Assembly: GCA_029204225.1 (NCBI GenBank)
Contig: CM055097.1
Span: 46,023,038 to 46,087,037, forward strand
Origin: Diphasiastrum complanatum
Taxonomy: Eukaryota > Streptophyta > Lycopodiopsida > Lycopodiales > Lycopodiaceae
Length of the DNA stretch: 64,000 nt
Direction: 5' to 3'
Within the stretch, counting starts at the first letter, position 1; every line of letters begins with the position of its first letter. The translations under genes were made by a program, and so were the position numbers. The notes below the pieces were generated by a model. That model saw nothing but the letters and a program-made list of their open reading frames with translations. It did no database searches and was not told the DNA's origin. This document shows positions 35,484 through 48,100 of the stretch, in pieces.

Positions 35484-36880
35484 CTTTAAGGCTTGTCATG
35501 TGGAATCAATGATGATTTGCATGTTGGTCTATGTCTTTTGATGGTTGCTTTGGTTAGACAAGTGTTAGCTAAGTTGATTGTCCAAGCTCCCTTGAAGTGA
35601 TGTTATTAGAAGAAGTCCCACCCTACTTGTCATGAAACATATATTTTTGGGTGATCTTCTTACAGTGTACATGCTAGGAGTTAAGGGCTTGATATTGGTC
35701 AAGGTCTCTTGTCAAGTGGTTGGGCACCTAGAGTATAACCAATGAAAATCCATGAAATCTTATCATTAATCAAAGAAAAACCTTACCTTTGATTTGATCT
35801 AGTGTTGCAAAAAGCAACATGAAAATAGTGAGTAGTCGTACTTGCATGTGGGGGAATTAGGTGAGTTGACTTAAAAACCTCTCTTAAAAATAAAACCTTT
35901 AGGGTGTTTTCACACACACATATGTGTGGCAAGTCCCTAAATCAAAATCTTGGCTAACATCTTTGGCATGTTTGAGGGCCAACGTATGCCACATTTTGGC
36001 ACTTCGAGCTCTCGTGAGATGTCGAGCAATAATTCTTGAGGTATCTACTTTTTAAGGGAGTTTGTGTTATTTACGACAATGACAATATTTTGAGTGAACC
36101 ATGATGCTTGGTGAAAAAGGAGGAGAAGATAGGTGTTCCATACGAAATTGCAAGGAGTCATGATTGGGGAACAATAGTAGTTGGATTGATATCGGGCATG
36201 TGGTATTAAGGTATTCACCATCCACCGGAGGGCTACAAGTTGTACCCACCCTCATCGCTCCAATGGCTCAGGGTGCTATGACAAGTAGCCTGCCTCGGGA
36301 TGGCGGACACCTAATACATGGTGGGTATGCACAAACCTTGCTATAGTGGCCATGGCCTTTTGGCATACTTCCCCTTTGGGTGTGAACCCAGCCTTAACTT
36401 TCAAGGATGAGAGAGAAAGGAGAAAGGGAGACTGAAATATAAGTGCTTTGACATAGGCAACAATAGCGTATTATTGTAGTGGTAGGTAGGTATATGATGT
36501 ATCCAATAATAGGGCCTTGAGGTCACGCCGCCCCAAACACCAAAACAGGGTCCCTCAAATTACCAGAGTCGTGCACTCACGAGGTCACGAGTCATCGCGA
36601 CAGAGACATTGACGATGGATGGGCATGCATGGGTGAGGGCATCATAATGCACATTGGGTGGTCACAATTTGGATCGGATCAGAATCTGATCGCATTGGAG
36701 AAGCCCAGGGGATATGGGTTGGGTGATGTGAAACCGTTGCACGGCAGTAAGGATATGGGTGGTCATGAGTCATGCGAAAGGGGGGGCATGCCATGCATGC
36801 ATGGGCGTGTGGCGAGGAGCGCGGCCACGGGCACGACCCCCAATCCATTGATGCATCATCTCCCCTCTCTCATATGCTTC
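35484..36880. other. No gene seen
   Basis: Composition becomes richer in GC from about 36500. Short open frames on both strands (36067-36346, 36629-36946) have no recognised domain. This is probably intergenic sequence upstream of the CLU-family gene. Confidence 0.5.
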
Positions 36881-36899
36881 CAAAAATGTCCAAAAGCAA

Positions 36900-36919
36900 C
36901 CCCCCCCCCCCCCCCCCCC
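36900..36919. repeat. Poly-C run in upstream region of the CLU-family gene
   Basis: Twenty consecutive C, followed by a CT-rich stretch. Confidence 0.9.
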
Positions 36920-37200
36920 TCTTTCTTTAGCTCTCTCTACTTTTAGTTGCTCCCTGGCCTTCTCTTGCCTTCTTTCTTTCGAGAGTGAGAGCTTATCTGG
37001 GACTCTCCGGGGACAGAGAGAGAGAGAGAGAGAGAGAGAGCGTTGTGTTGCCTGGCACGGAATCCTTCTTACACGTCGTCGCAACCACGAAGCAAGCGAC
37101 TGATTGTTGCCATATGCATTGCATTTATACAGCTTCTGGATCTCGCCTCCTCCTCCTGCTGCTGCTTACCCTTCGGACCAATTGTCCTTGATATACTCAT
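36920..37200 (+). promoter_or_regulatory. Probable promoter/leader of the CLU-family gene with (GA)n element
   Basis: A CT-rich block, a (GA)n run at 37015-37040 and a GC-rich stretch with CTC/CTG repeats stand out from the AT-rich surroundings. GA repeats are known binding sites of plant BBR/BPC factors. The start codon is 1.1 kb downstream, so a leader intron is likely, but no transcript evidence is available. Confidence 0.4.
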
Positions 37201-38314
37201 GTGATTTTGTGTTGGTTTGTTCATGATGATTGTACTGTTGTAGGTAGGAATAACTAGTGGACTGATTGAAGCTGAGTCGTGATCGTAGTTGTAGTGAATT
37301 TTGTGTGAGAGGAGTAGTGACTTTCCTATTCTGCTGCTCGCGGATTTGTTTTGGGATTTGGAATAGTAGCTATAGTGCTACGTTGACGATCCCTTTATTT
37401 GATTCTTTGGTGCCTTTGTAGTTCTAGTTTGATGAAATTCTGTTTGGTAGTAGTATTCCCCGCATTGCCGAAGGTCTGTATGCGATAGTGGTGAATTGGC
37501 TAGAGAAGTGTAGCCTCAGAAGGTGTTAACTGGAGCATCTCGGTACCATAGCTTTGCTCCTTTGGCAACGAGTTGTCAGTTGATTGTCTCATTGCTAGAA
37601 TGATTCAATAATTTGGAGGCAAACTATTTTGACACTCTTTCCTGTCAATATTCAATCTGAATAATAATACTATTTTGTAGCTTCTTGAGGTGTGTAACTC
37701 AAAATTACCAATAAGACGTCAAAAGCGCGGGTAAATAAGACGAGCGAACTTATTATCAGCCCGTCGCCGAAAATAATACTGTTTATCAGTAACAAGACTA
37801 ATCATCAGATAGAGAGGCAATGCAAATTACAGGCAGTTTCTTCCCACCTATCTCTGTAAATGTTTATGAGTGGACAAGGCTTATCGCATGAAGTATTGAT
37901 TAGGCTTTGATGTTCTCGGAGAAGCGTGCGGAGCACAAACGTGGATGAATCATGAAAACCAAAAGCGCCTGCTGATATGTCCATTTTTTCGTCTTCAGCA
38001 TCAGCAGAATACTTATTGCCAAGCGTTAGAAGAAACAGGTGGACTATTCAAAATAAGGTTTGCAGAACAATAAGATCGTCTCGGCTAATGTGACAAGCGT
38101 GATAAGTAATTTGGCGGTTTTATGAAACCAGTTTCATTCTGAAAATTCACTGGTACCTCGTCAGGAAATAGTAGAAACTGCTGTTTGGATAGCGAAATTG
38201 TACCTACTGGCAATCAATAATGTTTTACAATAACTTTACGACCTGATTAGACCAAGTCGTACTACACATATAATACTCTTGTGACAACGTAAAGAGCAAG
38301 GCTTTTTGCACCGG

Positions 38315-41300
38315 ATGGCTCCCCGAACTGGCCGCACAAAGGTTCACAAAACTAAAGGCGAGAAGAAAAAGAAGGAAGAGAAGAGTATGTGCTCATCCAC
38401 CATTCTGTATATTTCAGTTCTAGCTAAACCAAATTAAAGTCAGCCTTTGTTTTGGATAATATCACTGATTCCTTTATATTCAGCAGCTTGTTTTCGTCCA
38501 TAGATGCTTTAATGATATGACACTAGACTTCCCTCATAGGACTTATGTGCTCAGTTTGCTACATAAAATCATCCTGTGTCTCGTATTCCTTCGAAGATTT
38601 GATACATTTATCATGATCTTACGGTTTTAGTCATTGTTTCATTTCAACAGGTCTTCCCGTTGCTTTGGATATTCTGGTCAACTTACCTGGTCCGAATCAG
38701 GTTGTGTTAAAGGTACGAATATTAATATTCTAACTACACACGAAATAGAAAATACTAACAACCGGAACCGGACGCCTCTACAATCGTGGTCCATTTGTGT
38801 GCTATTAATCCTAATGTTTATTAGGCCTGTTTATTAAGGATATTGCAAGTAGTGCCCACTGGCATTTTCTATCTGCTACTGTTGAACTTCGAGACAAATC
38901 AATGATAGCAGACAACAGATCATTAAGGGGGCGGAAGTGAGAAGCTGCATTCTAGGGTTTTTAAGAAGAATTGTTCTCTAACGATTTTTCTTTGTTTCAT
39001 TTGTTACAACATGCCTCGAGAACTTGAGACATTGTTTAGCAGGCAAAAGTACGTTATTTATCAGAAAGAACTTTTACTGAAGTCAGCTAATTTGAATGAG
39101 AAAATGAAAGTTAGATATGAACATTTTAGCGTGTGATTTAGTGTTTCCTTTGTAGAAACTCGTCAACCGCTTCAATGTGATTATCTATGACATTCTCTTG
39201 ACTGAAATGGATTGTCAAATGAGCAGGGTATTTCCACTGACCGTATTTTAGACGTGAGGCGGCTCCTTGCTGTCAACGTCGAGACGTGCCATCTGACAAA
39301 TTATTCTTTGTCTCACGAGGTGCGGATTTCACTATCAAAAGCCCTACCAGTTGCTGAAAGCTTTCTCACTATCTGGACTGAATTGAGTGCATGAAAGAAC
39401 GCAGGATATAGATGTGACTATAATCCTCAAAAACCTCATTCCAGATTGTGTTAAGACTTCAAAGAGAATACTATTATGTGTGCAGGTTCGAGGGAATAGG
39501 CTGCGTGACTCTGTCGAAGTTATTGTTTTAAAGCCGTGTGTTCTCACTCTTTTGGAAGGTTAGAGTTCGTGATTCCGATTCAATTGAATTTTTATGTAGT
39601 CCTTGGTTTTTTATGCTTTTTTTTCCGAATTTGCTCGTTTATCTAGCTTAAGTTTCAACTTGCGCAAATCTCAGAAGCACTTCTTGGTTTTGAAATACAG
39701 AGAACTACACAGAAGAGACAGCTGTCGCTCATATAAGACGATTTCTTGATATACTTTCGAGCACAACTTGTTTTGGCCCTTCTGGCAAGCAGCTAGATGT
39801 CAAACCAAATAAGACGGCAACAAAATCGCCCACTCAAATTTCAGCGAATGGGAAAGATTCAGAGCCAATGGATGTGCGGCCAGACTCTGTGGTGCCTGAA
39901 GGTGGAAACCAGGAACTTATAGACTCTTCTTTGAAAGCAAACACTACAACTGAGGATGTACGTGACTCAAAAATTAGAAAAACTTTCAAACATACCCCGT
40001 GCTGCCGAAGAGGGTTATGGCATGAGCATGAAGAATGCAAGCACATTTGCTGCCAGGAAAATTCTAGAAAAGAAAGGAACAGGCTAAAGCCTAAATCAGA
40101 CGTAGATGTGGCCATTGCTGCGGTAAACGCAGCAGCAGAGAAAGGAGATATTGCAGGATTGGCTCCTCCTTCCAAACTTGGCCAGTTTTATGAGTTCTTT
40201 TCTTTTTCACACTTGGCATCTCCAGTTCAATGTGAGTCTATTTACATCCTGCGTACTAAAAGTTTGATTTTGTATGTGGATATTTTGCCATGAGTTTTCC
40301 TGGTAACCAACAAATAAACGTCTTACTAGGACACAAGAATTGATTTTTGCTGTCAGTTTTTTTCAGTGCTTCGACGATCCCTGAAGCAGCAATTGGATAG
40401 TCTTGCTGAAGGAGACTTGTTCGCAATAGATGTAAGTGTTGGCATATTCAGTTTGCTCATAGAAGACTTCTAAGCAGGACAGTTACTTCGAACTTGTCAA
40501 TTTTGATTTCATTGGTAGGGTGCCTACGTTGAATCGATGTGCTGTCTATGCTTGGCATATGTGACCACGTTTCGAGAGTAATCTGAACAAGATTTTCTGG
40601 CAGGTGAAGCTATGCAATGGGAAATTTGTCACCGTGATTGCTTGCACAACAGGCTTTTACAGTAGCGGAAAACAACAAGTGAAAAGTTACACTCTTGTGG
40701 CTCTGCTACGACAAATCAGCAAAGCTTTTTCCAATGTGAGACACTTATTAAAATCCTATAATTACTACTTAAACCCCCCAGTATCCCTCCTCTCCTCTTC
40801 CGTTTTGCTAAAACGCAAGTTTTCTTCAAAATCTCGTTTTGTGTCGTCACTACTCAGTGCTAACCCAGCCAGGAAAAACATACGTTATCCGCTATAGTTG
40901 TATCCTTTACAAATGAACAATCTTCTGTAACTTATACCCTCTTGCTCCTGAATGTATCATTTGGCCTATATCTCGTTTCCAGCCAAGTTGCTCCTTCATT
41001 TGTTCAGCATGTGTGCCTTGAGGACGTTGAGCTCCTCAGCTGCTTCGTTTTTCTTGTTCCAGAGCTGCCCGCATGTATGATATAATGATTCATGAATCTA
41101 AGTGTTGTGTCCCTTCTATGTGGATCAACACGATTTCTATCAGCAATTCCCTCCAAACGAACCCATCTGACACATTCTTCTCGCCAGCTGTATTAAGATG
41201 CCTTCTAAAAATGCAGTTACTTGCTTAATTCTTTATCCAGTGCCACTTGTTTTGTTACGCAACAGCTTAATTTAGATGGATGATGAAAGCTTGTGAATTT

Positions 41301-44300
41301 ACATGCCTCATGAGTAGCATGTTTGCAGATATGCCTGTTCTTAGTACACTCAAAGGGTCCCTTCTCTATCGTTCTCTCGATAAATATACAAAATACATAC
41401 ATCATACTTGGCCTTCCTACTTTATTAAGGAGGTAGTAGCATTCTTCCAGGCAAGCCAGCAATTGCACTATATCTTTAACCTTCAGATGTAGAGGCTTGA
41501 ATGAACAAGCTTTTCCGATAGTCTGTGCAGTGTAGCCATGAACTTCCTCTTGTTCAATTTGTATTCTTGTTGCATAATTTACCTTTTAAACTGTAGCCAG
41601 CAATTTAGGTTAAAAAAGTATCTTTGTCCTGACTAATTTTGGATCGCTTTCTTCTTGGCAGGCCTACGAAGATCTTATCAAAGCTTTTGTGGAGCGAAAC
41701 AAGGTACATTTACTTGCCTGTGGAGTGCAAAGGTTTCTGTGAGATTGCCATGCGATGAAAATTCAAGTCTGGAGTAAAGCTCCAGTAGATACATGTCTAA
41801 TGATGTCAGATTGAAGAATTTTGATGATCATCAATTTTGATTTGTGATGTTATTTGTTCTTAAAATATCCCAGATCCAAGCACCAGGGTAAATGATCATT
41901 TGAAACTTTTTGTTTCACATAGGCTTTGACCTTTCAGGATTTCTTATTGGGTGGGTGTTGGTTTTGAAATGTACAATATAAGCCCATCTGTTGTTGCAGA
42001 ATTGGATTGTGTATTCTGTTTTACAATGGCACGTATCAAACCTGAGTATCTTTCTTGATTTGAAATCTACAATCCACACGGGAAAGAAATTAGCAGCTCT
42101 TTGCCCTATGTCTTGGAAGATGATCTCTGTATAGCAGTCTTAGTAACTTTCCTGTGAAGAAATTATTTTCCATGTGCAGGAAATATTTCTGTTAAAATTT
42201 ATTGCTATCATCGAAACTGTCGTTTGAATTAATTTGTATGGAGGCCTGCATCTTATTTCCATAGCAAGTTTATTGGGACTACCTTTATGTAGGCTTTCAC
42301 ATTCATTTATGGTTCAGGGCTTGAGGAAGCTTCTATTTGAACCTTCTTTATGAACAAATTCAAGTTTCACCCTTGTGCAGTTTGGCAACATCCCATATGG
42401 ACTCCGGGCAAATACATGGGTTGTTCCACCAATTTCTGCAGAGTCTGCATCCATTTTCTCTGCTCTACCTGCTGAAGATGAGGCATGGGGGGGTACAGGG
42501 GGGGGCCATGGAGGAGATGAAACTAACATATCGAGGCCTTGGGCTAAGGAGTTTCTGATTCTTGCGAAGATGCCCTGCCAAACTGTGGAAGAGCGTCAAG
42601 TTAGGGATCGCAAAGCTTTTCTTCTTCATAGCCTGTTTGTTGATACTGCAGTGATACATGGAACAGCTGTCATCAATCATGTTGAAGAATCAAACATGAA
42701 GGGAAAGCTTTTTCCTTGTAAAGAGGGGAAAATTTATGAAGAATACAGAGGTACATTGAAAATTTCAGTCATACCAGTGATTGCGAATGCTAGCAAAAAG
42801 TCAGATGTGAAGGTTGATGGACTGCATGTCAATGGCATGACTATAGAAGAGCTAAAAGAGAAGAACCTTTTGAAGGGAATCACTGCAGATGAGAGCACCA
42901 CAGTTCATGTATGTAATGCTTCACACATATAGATCTGAAAATATTATCAAGTTTCATAATGCAATGTCTCTAACTGAATTCATCAAAGCTGACTGAGGCT
43001 GACGTGTTGTGCAGGATACCGCTACACTGGGGCTAGTGATTATTCATCACCTAGGTTATACGGCAGTTGTCGAAGCAATGAATAGTAAGGAAGAACAGCA
43101 AGTTGGAGAACTCCTAGACATACAAATTGAAGATCAACCAGAAGGAGGTGCAAATGCGCTGAACGTGAATAGGTTCTTATCCTTCACAACCCAGTGGAAA
43201 TACCTCTGTTAAATATATTGTGCAGTTTCTCTATCTCACATTTTGAGTATTCTTATTGTGTTGAATAGAACCAGCTACTCATTTTTGTCAACTGCATTCC
43301 ATTTTCTAATACTCTGTGGCTCTACATCCCAGTCTTCGCACTCTTCTTCACGGTAGTTCAACGCGCTTCACTTCAGATTCTGATGAGCATAATAAAGCCA
43401 GAGCTTTGATTGGTGAAATAATTGAAGAGAGCCTCAAATACTTGGATGAACAGGAGTCCCATCAGGATGCTTTTATCAGATGGGAGCTTGGTGCTTGTTG
43501 GTTACAGCATTTGCAAAGTCAAACAACAGCAGAAAAATCAGATGAGAAGGGTGGTATTGTAAACAAGCAAGACACAGCTGGTAAAAAATTAAGCAAAGTG
43601 CAGGTTCCAATTGAGAGTTCCCAAAAGAAAATTGAGAATCCCCGGGAGAATATCTCTGAGAAAGCAAGGCTTGTTTGTGATCCTCTTGGCTTGAATAAGA
43701 AATTTGAGCAAAGAAAACATGTTGAGAAAACTGAAGAAAATATTGAAGATACAAAAGACAAGGTAGAGTCAAAGGAACTCGAAGCTGAGGCTCACTTGAA
43801 GAGTCACCTTTCGGATGCTGCATTCACTCGACTCAAAGAATCAAAAAGTGGGCTCCATGTGAAGGTATTTGCCCTATGGATAATTCCAGCACTGAATTTC
43901 TTAATGACTTGATGTTCTAGACTTGGTAGTTATGACTTTATACCTTAATAATGTGTGCTTCCATATATATTTAGATCTTGATGTTCATCTTATGTACTTG
44001 AATATCTCTAAGCCTACATTTCCTACTACAATGCTGTTTGAAACAGCTCTAAAGCTGGGTTCAAATGTGATCTTTAGGCTTCTCTTTTTGAGTTTTTCAC
44101 AGAGAACATCCAGCTCACTATCGAGATCACATATCCTCTTCTTTCATGTTGGGGCACTGAGAGGGTTGTAGCTTACTGCTTATTACAGGGCAGGATATGG
44201 GTCAATCGACCAATGTTAAGTCCGCTGAATTATTTTGGTGTCTGCTACATGCTCAGTGCAGGGTTTGATTCCCAGCAGTGATTGAAACTCTTTGAAAAGT

Positions 44301-45077
44301 TAAATTTGAAAGTTCTGCCCGTGGTGCTTGTAAATAGTTCTAAGTAGTAATGCAAGATCAGAAAAGAGTATGCTAATTAGGCAGATTTATATCTTATGTA
44401 GGCACATAGCAACAATCTGCAACCTAATGAACTATAAATTTGTTAAAATATATAGGATGTGCACATGTAGCTCCATTAGCTTGCATGGATTGTAAAAGCC
44501 TATGGTTAAATCTAGCTGTCCTGGTAACTATGATTCCTGCATGTAGTAGTTGAATTTGATGTAGAGACAGTTCAACATGCTAGTCCTGTCACATTGGCTT
44601 GCTATGAAAATAACAAAAACTCCAATTTTCAGCAGAATCATGCCTTCGACTTCAAATAAAACTAAGGGTTCAAGAAATTTGTGGGTCCCTCTCATTCTTT
44701 TGTCTACCAATTCTGGTGAAGTTCAAATTGAGTAAAATAGCATGCTTTTCATTATCAGCATGTTACTCCTGTGACTAATCGTAAAGTTTTGTTGACTTGA
44801 CTTGACAGTCAATACCGGACTTGATTGATGGGATTCACAAATATTATGATGATGTGGCTCTTCCCAAGCTGGTAAACAGACATTCTTTTCCAGCTGCTAA
44901 TCAGGAATTTGTGCAGAATATTTGAAATTGTTAAAATTAAGGATGGCTTAACAACAATGTTACTTGGTCATCAGGTATCAGATTTTGGCTCTTTAGAGCT
45001 CTCTCCAGTGGATGGTAGGACTCTGACAGATTTTATGCACACTCGAGGCTTAAGAATGTGCTCTCTCGGCCGTGTGG

Positions 45078-45167
<90 letters not shown>

Positions 45168-48100
45168 TGGCTGCTTCTAGTACCAAACCCTCTGTTTTGC
45201 AATAATAAAAGATTCTCTATTGGAAACACACATCTACATTCTCATTCCTAAATTTCCACTTGGCATGGGCTATTTTTGTTTCCAATTTAGGCAGAGCTTT
45301 CTGGAAAGCTTCCCCATGTTCAGTCACTATGCATACATGAAATGGTGATTCGTGCTCTCAAGAATGCATTACGAGCTGTTGTAGCTGCCACGAAGCATAC
45401 ATCAGACTTGGCGATGTCAATTGCAACCACGCTGAACATTATGCTTGGAACACATTCTGAAAATGTCTTGGAAAGCAGTTCCAGAACCCCAGAATCAATG
45501 ATGTCCTTATGGCTGGTGAAGTTTATTGAAAAGAGATTTGGGTGGAAATTGTCATTGGATCCTCGACCTGAGCTAAGAAAGTTTGCTGTTTTACGTGGGA
45601 TATGTCACAAGGTAAATGCACATTTTCAACACTGTCCTTACATGAGGTTTTGACTGTCTTGTTACTCAACTGATAAGTATGCTGAAAAACGAGTTTTCAA
45701 CTTTCCAGGTATTGAACATCTATTTTCAAATTTTGTTGCTTAAAATCAGGTGGGCATTGAAATTGCTCCTCGGGATTATGAATTGGAGACTCCAACCCCA
45801 TTCAAAAAGATGGACATAATTAGCATGGTTCCTGTATATAAGGTATGTACTCATCATCAGCAAGGCCATTTGGCCACCAATTCCATAAAAATTTATGTGT
45901 GATGCTAATTGAGGGCCTTTCTTGGAGGTAGTTAACGGTCCCTATTTGCAACAAACTGCAATCTTGTAGGCAATCTCATTAATACAGCTGTTGGCCTTCT
46001 TAAGAATGTACAAACCTGAATGGATGCAAGTCACAATTCGTACAATTACAGGGACAATATTTTAACACTCTCTATGAAATTTTGAGAATAGCATAGCATT
46101 AGAAACGAGTTAAAATGGAGAGTGACCAATGCTACTAATTATGCTTCTGTATCTAATATTACCTTATTCCAGTGAAAGGTACGTTCCTTGTAGTAGGGCT
46201 TATGCTTTTCATCTGCACTTTACTCGTCAGAAAAATCTGAGCTCCAACTGACAAAACTTACAACTTGGGTGGCAGCAAGTTGCCTGTTCATCTGCAGATG
46301 GACGAACTCTGTTGGAGTCATCGAAAACTGCTCTCGACAAAGGAAAGTTGGATGATGCTGTAACCTATGGAACAAAGGTGCTTGTCAAGAATTCTAGCTG
46401 TTCATCCACTTCGATGAACTTTTTTCAGTACTTTACAAAGATTTTAGTTTGGATGCCAGTTGCTAAACTTATTTATATTCTCCTTGTTTGCAGGCATTAG
46501 GAAAACTTATTGCTGTTTGTGGACCCTATCACCGAATGACTGCAGGGGCATATAGTCTATTGGCAGTTGTTTTATATCACACTGGGGATTTTAATCAGGT
46601 TAGGTCATAAAAATGTCTATCTTGGTAATAATTTCCTTGTAGTTAAAAGTCACCCTCTGAAAATATAGTGTCTGCAGAACAGTTAACTAGAAACTGCTCA
46701 ATTCATTAAGACATGCAGTTCCCCCATAAGTGGTGGGAGGACTTCATTTCCTCTCCTTGAGGCTAGGACTTTGACTTTAATCTGCTGCCCAAATGACGAT
46801 ATACCAGAAAAAAGATTCACCAAGATATGTAATCTTATAGTACGGAGATAGTATGAAACTATTCCCATGTACTAAGCTTTTTCTGCTGTGTTCAAAGACA
46901 CAAGGCCATGTGGGATTGCTAGATCACGATTTCGATTTATTTGCAGGCCACCATATATCAGCAGAAGGCTTTGGACATCAATGAACGAGAACTCGGACTT
47001 GACCATCCTGATACGATGAAAAGTTACGGGGATCTTGCAGTTTTTTATTACCGTTTGCAGCATACTGAGTTGGCTTTAAAGTAAGCTCAACTTCACTGTT
47101 TTATCATTTATCCAAAAATTTCCCAGTTACAATTCTTGCTTAATTATCAAAACAATGACCTTTGCATGTGGCCCGTCACTGTGTTGTGTTGATAATTGTA
47201 TTAACGCTTTCAGCATATTTCAGGTACGTGAATCGGGCACTTTATCTCTTACATTTGATTTGTGGACCCTCCCATCCAAACACAGCAGCTACGTACATCA
47301 ATGTTGCAATGATGGAAGAGGGTCTTGGAAATGTGCATGTTGCATTGCGCTATCTGCATGAGGCTCTGAAGTGCAATCAGCGTCTTCTTGGGGCTGATCA
47401 TATTCAGGTTCTAAATATTCATATATTTTAGACTGCAATTCCTTCTCGGATGATGTAATTTTGTGTGTGTGTGTTTGTGTACAGCCTTAGTTGTACTATG
47501 AAATCAAGAGAATCAAATTGTCTCTAGTTTCTTCTCCTGCTCTATTGTTAATAACTATACATGTTAGAAATGTCTGCTAAAATTATACAAAATTAGCATG
47601 TTTGAGGCTGCAACAAATTATCACCTTCTATACTTTCCATATCTACAGACTGCAGCCAGCTATCATGCAATTGCTATTGCACTTTCTTTAATGGAAGCAT
47701 ACTCGCTTAGCGTTCAGCATGAGCAGACAACCTTGCAAATCTTGCAAGCAAAACTTGGGCCAGATGATCTTCGCACACAGGTCATCATAGTTTACTTTTC
47801 CTTCATTTTTAAGCAACAATTTAAAACTTCTATCCAAATTTCATGGGTATGGCTGAATGACAGTTTGTTTTGCAACATTTGACAGGATGCAGCAGCATGG
47901 TTAGAGTACTTTGATTCTAAAGCTGTGGAACAGCAAGAGGCTGCAAGGACTGGTGCACCTAAACCAGATGCTTCAATTGCCAGTAAAGGACACTTAAGGT
48001 GTGCTATAACACATTCGTTTTGAAAATTGGTTAATCGAAGCCTATTTTTGATCCAATTTCCAGCAGTAGCAATGAATGAACAATGCTGTCACTTATATAT

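Noticed and set aside
36629-37191. Overlapping frames of about 70-105 codons on both strands
   Set aside because: They run through the poly-C and GA repeats and have mutually conflicting frames. No splice or domain support.
40740-41660. Extra exons inside the 0.9-kb intron after exon 7
   Set aside because: Exons 7 and 8 join in phase and match the conserved CLU order. Frames in the intron have no support.
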